Shown here: positions 9,886 through 21,885 of the stretch, piece by piece | Layout: each line of letters opens with the position of its first letter | How positions within the stretch are numbered: position 1 is the stretch's first letter | DNA from: Eumeta japonica | Lineage: Eukaryota; Arthropoda; Insecta; Lepidoptera; Psychidae | Direction: 5' to 3' | Assembly: GCA_005406025.1 (NCBI GenBank) | Contig: BGZK01001247.1 | Span: 1-64,000 of the forward strand | Length of the DNA: 64,000 bases | The notes under the pieces: model-generated | What the model was told of the DNA's origin: nothing | Database searches by the model: none | Seen by the model: only the letters and a program-made list of their open reading frames with translations | Translations under genes and position numbers: made by a program

Positions 9886-12585
9886 GTAAAACTCGAAGAA
9901 AACACAATTTACGATATTACAAGGATTTTCCTCGATTTCTTTCAGAAATCTTGCCTTATTACAGTGATCTCGATTAAAATAATTTAAAAATGTCAATATT
10001 TGTGATATATGATATCATTTCTTTGATATGTTGGTCATATTTGAAATTCCTAGAACTAGCTATTTGTACTAAGAATACACATAGGTTCATTAATTATACA
10101 TTATATCTTAATTCGCTATTTTTTAACACATTATATGTAGGATTATCGATTTAAAATATTTAATCAATTCGTAGGCGAACAGAACATCTTTTTGTTGCAA
10201 ATATATAGATATTTCATTATTAGCATACGATTTCCAACTAACAAACAAACGTAAATTGCGGCATATATATATAATTTAACAAGCATTATTAATATTGATA
10301 ATACTTATTAAACATTATACTCGCATATTATTATTTTGCAAGCATCAATACATTAAATGAAAACAAATCAGACTGAATCAATCATATATAATAAATAAAT
10401 AATAGTTTTTAATTCTATTTATAAAATCATATATGAAAATAATTACATGTTACAAATATGTGCATCACATCGTTACCAACGATATATGTCATTTGCAGAC
10501 CATCTGCATGACTCCAGACCGCACTAACTTCATGGTGTGTTACGTCAGCGCGTCATATGCTGAAAATACATTCTGATCTGTTCTTCCTAGCGTGGCAAAA
10601 GAAATATCGCTTGAAGAAAAAAACTGATGTGGCGAATTCCGATATGCCTCTCGATTTTAAATACCGCATATTCTTAAACTAGTCTTTAAGGAAGGCCAGT
10701 CCGATAGTGACCATGTTTTGATAATATGAATTTTATATTGGAAGTCACCGCTACGCACGTGTAATTTCCCGAATTTAATACGTATCTCTTCAAACAGTAC
10801 AAAGATTTATCAGTTAAAATGCGATGAGTAGACATTGGCATAATAATTTAAAAAAAAATCATTAACTTTACGGTAAGAACCTTGATTTTATATAAAAAAG
10901 AAAATAAGTGACAATAATTTTGACTTATACATCCGTTTTGAAACTATATTAGGAGAAATATTTTTAATTATAATCGTTTGTTTCCAAAATACAACGACGT
11001 TACAAAAAAAAATCTCGATTTTTTTACATTTTTATCGAATGAAATGATAGGACTGTGAATATAAAAAAAATTATGATAATGCATACGCCTGTATGAGATA
11101 CTTGACGTCGTGTTTGAACAAATTTTAGATACAATCTAGACAGAAATCGTGTTGAATATTAACGCCAGGTTAGAGGCGACAGTATTTCGTAACTCCCAAA
11201 ATTTAAAGAAATGAGTTGCTTTTTATGAGCAAATTGTTTATAGGGAAATGCAATTTATCAAGTAAGAAAACAGACACTGTATTTAGTTATTCAAATGAAA
11301 TATACGTGTACAAAAATATATAATCACTCGAAGGAAAGTGTCACTAATTTTTAAAAACTGTTATCTGACTCATAAGAACACCTATTACTTCAAATTTTTA
11401 TTTTACACTTTCGTCCCATCTACTTCCCGGAGTATTTTATTATTCTTGTCACAACTTGACGACTATAAAATGGCTTTATATGGTAAGGGTTTCTGAGGAA
11501 GTGTTAAAGCAGACAGACACAGAGGTGATCAGATGTATATTTGCGAAGTAATTTAACGGACACATCCTGTCAAATTGCAATCTTTGGGCGTCAAAACAAA
11601 CAGACTTCGGCGGTCACGTCTTTAGGCGTTCCGTCAGCAGCGAGACGTAATAAGAACAAATGGGATTGGAAATTAGTTAGGGCACCGGAGGGCGTCCCCG
11701 CCGGCAAATGGATGTATTAGCGCGCTAAGTATGAAGTAATCTGATTTTCGGCATGTAATCATATTACACGGATCTTCGCGTCCATGTAGGTTTCTCTGTC
11801 GCTGTATGTGCTCAGTGACACGTAAGCGTCATTATGCATGCGTATATGCGTAATCTTTCGGATCCCGCGTGCGCGTGAACATTTATTGTTCTGATGTTGC
11901 TGTCCCGTCTGACCGTCTGGCGTATATGGTTTCAGATGTTTAGCTATTAAACGATTTCTATGTTTTACAACATAAGTAAAATGTCGAATGTCAAGCGGAA
12001 ATGAAAACATTTATAATACTAAATACATAATATACTTAATAGTATAATGAAAATGTGCAGGCGCATGAGATGTACTGATACGATAGTCTGCAAAATCTTT
12101 TTTTTATTCGCGTGACGTTCCGGCGCTGGTATTTGTTGTATACTCAAGTTAACAAAATAACTTCTTAACTCGTTCTAACTTAATGGAGTCGGTAGGAATT
12201 AAACCTGTTACCTTTTCGAGACAATCCATATTTCAGTACTGCAACTTCATCAACACGCTAATTGACGGCCAAGGAAAATATTACATTTCCCGATGAATGC
12301 AAAAGTTTACTATCAGATATAAAAAAAAAACAAAAACGTAATCAAGGCTAGACAATTAATATACGAGTTTATAAGAATAACAATAATAACATTGAACAAA
12401 TATGGCAACAAGGAGGTTGGTATACTTGAGCCGCCTACATTCATAGTCTATCGTCACATACAATGCTGCCCTAAAGCATAGGTGCTGACATACAAGCAAC
12501 ATGCCGTTTTAATAAAATATAACATTTACAGTTATTTATTTACTAAAATTGAGAGATAATCTAAAAAAATATTTTAAGGAGTTCA
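9886..12585. other. no gene seen
   Basis: Very AT-rich with long A/T runs. A small GC pocket lies near 11690. A short open stretch near 10499-10576 is discussed under rejected items. Confidence 0.5.
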
Positions 12586-12589
12586 TCCA

Positions 12590-12744
12590 TCAGCACACTT
12601 TCCTCTTTCCTAATATCCTATTGCTATCCAAGGGGCCGGCAACGCACTGGTGATTCCCCAGGGTTGCAAGTGTCTATGGTCAGTAGTGACCACCTGTATT
12701 TTTGGTGGCTCATTTGCACTTCGATCTGCTATAAAAAAAAAAAA
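12590..12744 (+). mobile_element. SINE-like element with poly(A) end
   Basis: The core GGGGCCGGCAACGCAC, then GTGATTCCCCAGGGTTGCAA, GTGTCTATGGTCAGTAGTGA and CTCATTTGCACTTCGATC, ends in A13 at 12732-12744. From memory this order (GGCAACGCAC, CCATGGGCGG, CTCGTTTGCC, poly-A) is a widespread lepidopteran repeat. An inverted copy lies at 30334-30410. Confidence 0.6.
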
Positions 12745-13505
12745 ACAACATTCTTACTGTGTGTTTTCAATATATTTATGAAAACCTAATGCATATATTG
12801 GACTACTACAACAGATAGGACGACACATGCCTATTCTCTGTTTCAGACTTGCTAGGGTTGATTATTATTCATGGGCGATTGTATATTATGTTTTACCAAA
12901 CGAAATCTTATACACATATTAATTGAGATTAATTAATTAATTGAAAGAAAAAAATATATGCAAAAAATCCGTTATTGTGTTAATAAATATTTGAATAGTT
13001 TCAAATGATAGTAACGTTTGAACATCGCTGTAACAAACCGCTTAGTTTGTTAGCACTTTATAAATCTAGACTTCAAGGAGTTTCTCGCCAGTGATTTCAT
13101 GTATTTCAGATAATGTATAAAAAAGCTTTCACGAAATGGATGTGCGAAATATTTATTATTAAAATGTTTTTTCCACTACGACTAGCGATCGGTGCGCTCG
13201 CCAGCGGCACTAGATTAGGTTTCGAGGTCTAATGACCCGCCGACCCGATGACCGCTGGCCGTTTTCCAACCCGCACGTTGTAAAGGTCGGCCAACGTTGT
13301 TTCAGTGCTGATAGAATATGGATAACGTAACAAAAGTTCGTAGGTACGCCATACATTTAAAGGACATACGAAGGTCCTAACACGCTTTGGGTTCGGAATG
13401 GAAACTGAATACCCCGCCAATGCCGTGCCCAGGAGTAGAACATTAATATATATCGATAATTGTGACAATAATTGTAAAAATACTATATATAATCTGGCAT
13501 TTCTA
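12745..13505. other. no gene seen
   Basis: AT-rich. A 79-codon ORF (13229-13468, minus) sits in a slightly GC-richer patch and has no recognisable domain. Confidence 0.45.
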
Positions 13506-13509
13506 TGAA

Positions 13510-13653
13510 CTAATATCAGAAGTTAGTAGTGCGAAGATTAACATTACAACTTGGTAGTGTAAAGATTAAATTAGTAGTGTGAAGATCAAATATAACAATT
13601 TAGTAACGTGAAGATTACAAAATTACAAGTTACTGATACTAGTAACTTGTAAT
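13510..13653. repeat. ~30-bp tandem repeats ending in a 13-bp hairpin
   Basis: Four degenerate units of TTAGTAGTGTGAAGATTAA plus a short spacer run from about 13519 to 13620. They are followed by ATTACAAGTTACT (13622-13634), loop GATACT, and the perfect complement AGTAACTTGTAAT (13641-13653). The hairpin arms reuse parts of the repeat unit (TTAGTAA, ATTACAA), so it probably arose by inversion inside the array. Confidence 0.75.
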
Positions 13654-15300
13654 CACCGCCTCAATACCTAGTCGGCAATTAAGCGTTCCTGACTTAATTT
13701 TAGTTCTATGTAAAATGTTTTGTGATGGAAACCTGTGATGAATTTTAACGGTATTACAGTGCAAATCCGGCTGACTTAATATCTTACTTAAAAAATAAGT
13801 TGGGCCGAACGTCAGCAGTTTATAAACCTAGGGGTTAGAATTAAATGAAAATTTAGCGGATTACTTTGAATTGTAACTTTATTTTTTTCTTTACCTTTTT
13901 TCATTATTTATTTTTAAAAAATTAAAAGAGACAAATATTTTGAGCCTTTAAGTCATGGATTTTTTCGAATTATTGAATATCTCATTGTATCGGTTCCCTT
14001 TTGACATTCTAGATACCGAAAATGTGTGTGCGACCTTCAACAAATAACATTTTTAATGCGCTATATTATACAAAAAAAAAAGCTTGAGCACAAAGGTATT
14101 AAAACAAATACGATAACTTAATGTTTTTCACTTCAAAATAACACCTGTACACATTGACGCGGGAATCTGATCAACAAGTGGTCATTACACAATGGCCGCG
14201 CCGCGCCGCCATGTTGACGGCCGCCGGCGTTTTATGTAATAGCACAGAAATTACGATTTCCTCTAGAGCAACCATATGTTTTTTTTTCCCCTGAAATACC
14301 GAAATATTTTAGCGCACGTTGATATTTTACAAAAAATTATAATGTATAAACATGTTAAAACGGTAAAACCGGATGTACATTGACGGTATGAATGACAAAC
14401 GGAGAGGGGACGACAGGAGAAACTGTAATATAAAAGAAATCAAGGATTTTTCAATGTTTTATCTGTCTGCCTGTTTGCACGTTTTTTCACGGATAGAACT
14501 CGGCTCGGTGCAGAATATGGGTTAGGTTAAACTCGATATCAGGACAAAACTCGGCAAAGTGGTCTTGTATAAAGTATAAAACTTCCTTTGCACATAGATA
14601 GCTACACTATACCAAAGTTATAGCCCAAAGCCTATATTTGATTTTAATACTAGCATTTTATTGGCTTCGTGCAAATTGGAACCCTGAATGGTGTCGAGAT
14701 TGAAAGCGGGGCGGGGAGTTTAAATTTCTAATTTACGCGACCCCCCCATTTCGTACTCAATACGAGAAATCGGGTCGTTTACGAGTAAAGGAGATTTAAA
14801 ATAAAAATAATAACATTACTTAATTAAAACGTTAAAACATAATAAATATGTTGTTTATGCTTTGTGCTTTAAATATGTTGTTTATCTACAGAAGTCGCTA
14901 CCTTTTAATGCACATTCCGATTATTAATATCGCCTTAAAATTTATACTGTAAGAAGATCTTTAACAGAGTTTTTTCAGTAGTATTCTATTTTTCAATGCA
15001 AAAATAAAGTTGAATGCATAGAGCCATTTAAGCATCACAGTCGTCAGTTTTTTTTTTATACTCAATGATTAAACGTACCGAAAACCCCCCACTTTGCATC
15101 GTTTGGGGACTACGTACGTTCTAAGGTACGTACGAAGCTACTTTCACCTGTGTATATTAAAATTCACCGTTATTTTCTCTTTACAATGTACAGACAAACA
15201 AATAAAAATACGTAAAATCAAAGCTCTAAAAATAAACTGTGATTAAAAGCGTAATAAAGATAACATTAATTAGATATAGTATATCAATATATCATGCAGA
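13654..15300. other. no gene seen
   Basis: AT-rich with a GC pocket at 14190-14230 (GGCCGCGCCGCGCCGCC). Nothing else could be supported. Confidence 0.45.
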
Positions 15301-15304
15301 TGAA

Positions 15305-15475
15305 ATTTTTGGCATATCTATAAAGGGCCAAATTTTAAGCACCCGAAACCGAGGAGCTTGCATGCAAAGATTGATGGATGTTAGTGAAGCATGAGAAATT
15401 TGCAAAGGTCATGCAATGTGGAGGCTTATGGTCTCTGCCTATTCCTCTGGGTAATAGTCTGAGTGTATGATAATA
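15305..15475 (+). pseudogene. LINE (non-LTR retrotransposon) ORF 3' end, copy 1
   Basis: Reading with shifts gives pieces such as KGQILSTRNRGACMQRLMDV and EICKGHAMWRLMVSAY. They align by eye with the C-terminal tail of the reverse-transcriptase ORF seen better at 46690-47093. One base is gained after SLHAK and a stop interrupts the frame. The copy ends in an AT tail with ATAATAGTATAATAAATT, compatible with the short tandem 3' tails of some LINEs. It is a 5'-truncated relic of about 170 bp, which is usual for LINE insertions. Confidence 0.6.
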
Positions 15476-16935
15476 GTATAATAAATTACAAAACGTGAAT
15501 TCGTGTACGGGATAATGTCGTAGGTGTAATTTTGCATTTCAACTATTTATCTATGTTTATAAATGTTAATTTCATCGTTCGGGTAATTTTAAAGATGTTG
15601 TTTTAAAAAGATATTTAAAATATCAGATAGGTTTAAGTCGACCCTTCAAGTTGAATTGTTCCATAATGAAAGTCAAACTTTACACGTAACAACGAGTTTG
15701 AAAAAATTTGATGTAATTGTAAGTCTTCTTTACACACGAACATGATATTTTTAGAAAACATTGAATACGCGATATCAGCACATCACCCGATGTAAACGAA
15801 ATGGAAACCCAAACTAAAACCAACCAATGACTATTTTAATTTCATATAAAAAAAAATACAACATTGAGTTGTATAGTAATATCCTATCCTTAGTACAGTG
15901 ATATCATAATCGTCTAGTAATCAATGACTTCCGTTATTTTTAATTTCTACAAAATAATATTACACGAATATTTTATCGTATAAACAATATTCATTATTCA
16001 CGTTTTTATATCTAGCATCGTATCCACTAAAAAACTTTTTCTTTTGCATTCTCTTTGAATCGACATAAAACCATCATTTAGAGATTTCTGGTTTGGCATT
16101 TTAAATTCGTTTCATGTATAAAAACGTCAATTTACATCGTCCCACTGTGAACGATCTCAAAGAAAAAGAAGTGTAGAAAACAGGCAATGGACATTAAAAT
16201 AAGTTGGCATCTTTTCAAAACAGATTACCGTGTGATGTTAGTTCACAGAAGAGTCAAACCAGGTTGAAGAAATCTCTCATCTTCGATCTTGCTCCTAATC
16301 TTTATCCCAATGGCGATGCCTTTCTTCGATACAATAGCGACGCAGAACAAACTCACTTTTATAATATTTATAAAGATAATAAATATAGGGTTCACTATCT
16401 TTCAATAACATATTTTTAGAGTATAATTATACATTATCAGGCACGTGCGACGAGCGTGCGTCAGATACGCACTGCATCGCGTAGGAACAGCAATTAAATG
16501 ACAAATAATGTAGTCAGCGATGAACTTATGGGTTATGGCATACAAACAAAAAGATAGAACTTTAATGTGCAGTGACCACACGAATGTATTTTATTGCATA
16601 AATACTTGTTTTCAATATAAATTATGATACTGTAAGATGGTACGTACACAGTAGTCCTTGAAGAAAATTTTGATGTAAAGAAAAATATAAAAATTAAAAG
16701 GCATTTTTTACACCAGTAGATACTTATACATTCGTTTTTCTAGTATAATTCACAAATGTGACATAATATATCAAAATATTACACATATTGAATACAACTT
16801 TTTTTTTAATATATCTAAATCTTTTATTTTTACAAAATTCAATTAATAACTAATAATTTTTCAGTTTTGGCAATTTTATTTCTTGTAATCGATATTTTAA
16901 CGAGTATAAAGAGGACTTATACGGCCCCCTGTAAA
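15476..16935. other. no gene seen
   Basis: AT-rich. The 71-codon ORF 16204-16419 (+) has no recognisable motif. Confidence 0.45.
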
Positions 16936-16939
16936 CGGC

Positions 16940-17030
16940 GTCACTCGCCTAACCGGCGCGACGGGTCAGCGCTCGAGATCGTCGTCCGGAACCGGAAGGT
17001 ACAGGGTTCGATGCTGAACATCGCGGATTA
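16940..17030 (+). repeat. tRNA-like GC block with B-box motif
   Basis: GGGTTCGATGCTG at about 16997 resembles a Pol III B box and lies about 50 bp after GACGGGTCAGCGCTCG. No cloverleaf could be folded by eye, so it is more likely a SINE head relic than a tRNA gene. A similar B-box-like GGAGGTTTGATCC lies at 37850. Confidence 0.25.
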
Positions 17031-18430
17031 ATCGACTTACATTTTTTTTAATATTTTTCAATTATTTTTTTTTTAATTACATAAACAATTTTCAATTTAA
17101 TATATTTTCCGTTTAAATTTCGAAATAAATTAAAAAAAATTATCTTCATTACTTTTTTAACTGGTGTCAAATCGTTAACCACTCGATGAGCCGCGTCGGT
17201 TGACGCGTCAAGCGCCGGTCCATGATGTCAATTCGGTGACGGCGGTCGTTGGCGACCCCCTGCACCGGACCGGCATAGAGGATTCAAAGTACAAATGTTG
17301 TAACGGTACAACGCACGAAACTTTGCCGCTGCGAACGGTATTATTATTTGCGTACACGGTTATGAATATATGAAAATAAATCTTATAGCAGAAAACGATC
17401 CGTAGCATTTTATTTATCAAAAATTATTTTAAAATTTGGCTTAAGGGGTGATACTTTCATAATATTGATTACTAAGGTATCATATTTTATTAATCTAAAG
17501 GTTTTTTGAGTTACCTCTTTTGTGTCTTCACTAATTATAAATTGATTCCAATGTACATAGTCCCTGAGAAAAGGTATGTGACAAACGGACGGATAGAGGT
17601 GTTCTGTGATCGAAATTATATCATAAATGGTATTCATGCGAGGGGAAATCAGTTACTCAAATATTTGTAACTAACATATTGGCATAAATAAATGTACTAT
17701 TTTAAAATATATTAAAACACCTTTATTGTTAAATATATCACTCGATCTTAAATAAAAAAAAAAAAGGTAAAAGTTAATAAATAAACTCGTGTACAACTCG
17801 ATCATTAAAACTCGATAATAGCGCCCCCCGACGAGCTACCGAGATAATAAACATTTGATGTAGCGGGAAGGAAGTCGAGAGCTATCGGTGGAAGTTATCG
17901 CAAGTACTCCAATTGAGTTTCATGCTTCATTTTAAATTTCAGATTCAGTCGTGAACCGCGCTATTTTATGAATCGAGAAACAGAATGAGACAATTGTGAG
18001 AAACACGCGTCCGTCACGGCTTTGCAGGAACGAATAAACCGTAACGTATTATTAAATAAAAACCATGTTATGTAGTTTTACTCGTTTCAGGAGCGGCGAT
18101 CCGCGAAAGGTTATAAAACGCATTTAAAATCGTTTTTTTTTTAACAACCACTACTGCTTTTATTAAAAAAAAATGAGGTAAGCAAATAATTCGAAAAATC
18201 TTTTATTTCGTTTTATATATCAGATGTGGTATGATTTGAAAATGTTTACTTTAAATAACGATAATAATTTTTAAATATCAAATCGCATAACTTATAGATT
18301 GTCATGAGAGAAAAAAAATCGAGCTTCCAGGCTTATAGATTGCGTAAAAATAAAAACTGAAATTTTACATTTCTGACTTATTTCGCAATTTACAAATTTA
18401 AATCTTAACTATATGTCAGGATTTTCAAAA
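17031..18430. other. no gene seen
   Basis: AT-rich with a GC stretch at 17180-17280. The two minus-strand ORFs at 17208-17637 are without motifs. Confidence 0.45.
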
Positions 18431-18435
18431 AGCTG

Positions 18436-18492
18436 TACGGAACCCTGAGTGCGTTAGCTCCACTCGAATCACTACGCGTTTATTTTTTCCTC
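18436..18492 (+). mobile_element. CGGAACCCT repeat 3' end fragment
   Basis: GTACGGAACCCTGAGTGCG followed by CTCCACTCGAATCACTACGC and TTTATTTTTTCC has the order of the 3' end of the 975-1711 element, with a decayed hairpin. Confidence 0.45.
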
Positions 18493-18815
18493 AATGAACA
18501 GGCATTGTTTAGGAGCTAACGGAGAGTGTTATATTCAAAAAGGAAATTTACAATTCAATTTCATTTCAAGTCCAATGTCTGAAGTCGCTGCGGTTGTCAG
18601 CTTCGCCACTGATCGCGATGAAAAGTAGAACGAAAATCTCGGAAGGCATTTACCTCGCAAGCCTCTAAACGCCATTCATCGCTGCGTATGAACCTTGCCG
18701 CTTTACGTATACAGTATATACATAGGTTTTAAGTTAATAAGAATTATGCTTTTATTTTATTACTAAACCTACCTAATAAACAAGTATCTATGAAGGAATG
18801 ACAACAAAAAAAAAA

Positions 18816-19215
18816 TTGGTTGTGTGTAAAGTCGGTTTACGGACGATAATTTTACGTGATGACGTCATAAGAAAACATCGATGAAAAATTGCATACTTTC
18901 ATGAATTGAATTAAATTATCATTATTTTGTATAAAACAAATAAGGAGTTCATTGAAATTGTCGCAAAAGACAATGGAAACCACATTAAGTTTTCACTTCA
19001 CTTTATAAACAGTTGACAAAACAGTTCACCTGTAGGTTGTGTGCGGCCGCTGTCTCTCTTCTACTCGGACGAATGGACCGATGGAGTGGAAGAGAGATCG
19101 CTCGTCCCACGCTCTCGCTCGCGCGCTCGGCTCAGAAGGAACGCGACAAAGAGTCATGCTTTTTCGTGTGTGCAGCCGGCGTTCATCGATTTATAAGACG
19201 TTATCACGTCAAAAA
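18816..19215 (+). mobile_element. family A hairpin-ended element, copy 2
   Basis: It starts TTGGTTGTGTGTAAAGTCGG, where GTAAA/TTTAC can form a 5-bp stem around GTCGG, and ends ATAAGACGTTATCACGTCAA, with GACG/CGTC pairing. The interior carries TGACGTCATAAGAAAAC and a GC-rich half beginning GTGTGCGGCCGC. It is highly similar over its length to 52649-53027, apart from a roughly 20-bp indel. A frame of about 68 codons (19013-19216, starting from a non-ATG codon, LTKQFTCRLCAAAVSLLLG) is open here and also in the other copy. Confidence 0.75.
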
Positions 19216-19985
19216 ATTAAATTTCTTTAGAAAATGTTGAATAAAAAATTGAAGCGATTAAATAAAAATTCTGATTTCATTCTGATTTTAAAAAGTCACT
19301 AAAAAATCAACAATTTTCTAAACAGAGTTGCTAAATTGAATCAAACAAACCGGTTAAATGAGAGTTAGATAAAAGTTTATTCGATAAGATTCGATGTTGT
19401 AACTAATCATATTTATCTATTAAGGAGAACGAAATTCTATGTTTTTACGAAGATAAATAACTTCAAAAGTTAATAAATCCAAAAACTGGTTTACAACATA
19501 TATTTCCCGTCGTCTTCGTTTAAAAAAAAAAAATTGATCCAACACAGAACTGTCATCGAAACTTAATATCAATTATTCATTTTAAAACTACAACTACACC
19601 ACTAGAACTACAACTCCAAGATGATAATATTTATAACGCAGGGAATGCAGCTCGTCGCATACAGTTGACCCGGTTACGGTATCGTTGAAATTGCCGTCCT
19701 ATATGAGCGCTTACGCAATGCGCCACCGCCTGTCGCGTCGTTATTTTAAAAGTAATAAAAAGAAACTGTTACCTTTCTACGGACAAAACTTTTGTATGTT
19801 TTAAGCTTATAGGTGCGTGAGCTGACACTCCCCTCGACCCACAAACGTTCATCGACGATATTATGATGACTATCCGGTATCTTTAGTAGAGATTAAGCCG
19901 CAAAAGGAATGTCGATTTGAATATAGAGTTAAGTAGGCAAAAACGCAATAGGCGTTTTTGAATATGCGGCAAGTCACATACCGAG
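19216..19985. other. no gene seen
   Basis: AT-rich to about 19600, then gradually richer in CpG toward the block at 19990. No supported feature. Confidence 0.4.
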
Positions 19986-19989
19986 AGCG

Positions 19990-20170
19990 CCGATCTAGCG
20001 CCGAACGTGGCGTAGCTTCGTCGCGGCGGCGATGGTGTACATACGCTCACGTCCGCTTCGATTCGTGCGCGGGCGCATCGTGAGAAAAACCTCATTCTTT
20101 GATCGATGGCTGTCGTCGTGTCACGGCGATGAATATAAAGGGACGGTGTTTATCATTCACGTGCGGATGC
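19990..20170 (+). promoter_or_regulatory. possible TATA promoter after GC block
   Basis: The GC-rich stretch 19990-20090 is followed by TATAAAG at 20134-20140 and GTTTATCATTCACGTGCGG around 20150-20167. The expected start, about 30 bp after the TATA box, falls near 20164. The next ATG opens only 16 codons, so any transcript would need a downstream exon or be non-coding. Confidence 0.25.
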
Positions 20171-20449
20171 GGTGCGTATTTGAACGTAAAAAGTGTTAAA
20201 TGTTACGACGCGTGCGTTTGAAAATACTATTTTTGAGAGTAGCGGAATAGATAAGAATGCGATCTATATTCATAAAAGAACGAATTGACTGACTGAAATA
20301 TCAGTATTTTAGTTTTTGGCCACTGACATTAGATTATCTCAATTATTTTATGAAAATATTTCTATTGTGCAGACACAGCCGTGTTACAGTTTTGTAGTAC
20401 GTGGTAGGTATGAATTGTAGAAATAAGTTGAACAACTAATCAGTTGACT

Positions 20450-20539
20450 TTGGAGTCGGTTTCAGCTAAAGATTCAAAAAGAGATCGTCTTAGAAGAGAA
20501 TAACTGTGTCTGATTTATCTTTAGATAAACCGACTCCAA
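20450..20539. repeat. 90-bp inverted-repeat unit (ACCGACTCCAA ends)
   Basis: TTGGAGTCGGTTTCAGCTAA (from 20450) pairs with TTTAGATAAACCGACTCCAA (20520-20539) with one gap and one mismatch. The right arm is also the left end of the 20528-20989 element. Confidence 0.7.
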
Positions 20540-20989
20540 AAACAAAGTATGAAAATACGCAAGGAATAAGTTATAAATAATTAATTTAAATTCGGTGTAT
20601 ATCAGGTTTTACTAATAGCCATTGAAGAGTAATTTTTGGCGACAAATCGCAGTATTGTCCCTCAACTCCTAACAGAAAAGAAATGCTATGATTTCCATAA
20701 TCAGTCCAGCAGCATGATACGATAACTACCATACGCAAAAAACTTGAACAACTAAAAAAAGGAGCTCAGCCACACTATATGTGTCTATAATATTTGAGGA
20801 TTTCCCTGGATTTTTCTGGGCTCCCCTCATCAGATCCTGACTTGGTGACTACGGAACCATCTTGGGAATATAACCTTTCCAAGAAAATAAAAATTTTCGA
20901 CATCGGTTCACAATTGACGAAAATATCACTAGACATACATAAAAAAATAGACGAACATAAAACCTTCTTCTTTTTTGAAATCGATTAAA
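20528..20989 (+). mobile_element. 0.46-kb element bounded by AACCGACTCCAAAAA inverted ends
   Basis: The left end AAACCGACTCCAAAAACAAA and right end TTTTTTGAAATCGATTAAAA are diverged inverted repeats (canonically TTTTTGAAGTCGGTT as I remember it). Internal landmarks in order are GCAGTATTGTCCCTCAACTC, AAATGCTATGATTTCCATAA, GAGGATTTCCCTGGATTT and CATCAGATCCTGACTTGGTG, matching a repeat I recognise from butterfly genomes. A 64-codon ORF (20794-20988) lies inside but has no known domain. Probably a non-autonomous terminal-inverted-repeat element. Confidence 0.65.
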
Positions 20990-21720
20990 AAGTTAATACC
21001 ATTAATTTTTTTTAATGAAATATCGTTTATTCTAATTTATTAATGAAATAATTCACAGATAATTTATAGAATCACAGTCATCGAAACCTTAACGTATTTA
21101 TTTATTTAAAAAATATAATGACATGTCGTTTATCTAATCAAAATTGGTAATATGAATGCGGAAATTGCGTAAGTGCGAGATTACGGGCCCCTCGCGTATT
21201 ACATAAATAAATTCAGAGAGGAAAAATATATTTATCTATCACAAAAAAGGTTGTGACCGTAAGCTCTAGATCAAAATCTTATTATTTAAAGTGAGTAAGT
21301 AATTCTAGAAAATGTACAAATTTCTACATTGGCAGCTGGGAAACGGTGCTAACGGTTTCGATGAAAATTTATACTTTGATATCGTTCTACTCTTCAAGAA
21401 TTACGCATGCGCTTGCAGTTTTTTCTTAAAAAATACAATTTAAAAAGATCTTGACATTGTTTTATAGCGCCATCTCGTAAAATATTGAGGTAATTTAATT
21501 ATGATCAACAGAACGTTGACAACAACGGACGGCAATACATAACACAAATTGGATCGGGTATTACGTGACACCATTAATATGAAAACAGATAACGTGAATT
21601 TTGCATATTATTTATGTCTATTATGTATTTAAATACAATTATCGGAAATCAAGAAACTTTTCCCATGGGAAGTTGTCGCATCCCCAGGGCGAATTCGAAG
21701 GTCGCCGAGTGAAATTCGGT
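20990..21720. other. no gene seen
   Basis: AT-rich; no supported feature. Confidence 0.5.
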
Positions 21721-21783
21721 CGATTAGTCTAATACTAATATATATTAGTATACTATAATACTAATATATATATCTAATAATAC

Positions 21784-21885
21784 TAGTATATTAGCATAAA
21801 AACGCTTGTAACAGCATTGTAACTAATCCTTGTATCTAATATACAAGGATTAGTTAATGCTTACAAGTTTTATGCTAATATATTA
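21784..21885 (+). ncRNA. pre-miRNA-like foldback of about 100 nt
   Basis: The left arm ATTAGCATAAAA...CTTGTAA...GCATT...AACTAATCCTTGTAT (21790-21835) and the right arm 21841-21879 are complementary along their whole length. Only four 1-2 nt bulges occur, all on the left arm, and the loop is CTAAT. The terminal 15 bp of the stem are perfect. An AT palindrome (about 21731-21780) precedes it. Size and bulge pattern fit a microRNA precursor, but no known miRNA seed is recognised; a palindromic MITE is the main alternative. Confidence 0.35.

Noticed and set aside
10499..10576. Possible micro-exon behind TTTGCAG with a 22-codon ORF (MTPDRTNFMVCYVSAS)
   Set aside because: Weak pyrimidine tract and very short; reading is pleasant but not distinguishable from chance.
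16940..17030. Functional tRNA gene
   Set aside because: B-box-like motif only; no acceptor stem or anticodon arm could be folded by eye.
18092..18110. 19-nt micro-exon GAGCGGCGATCCGCGAAAG between CGTTTCAG and GTTATA
   Set aside because: Too short to support, donor is poor.
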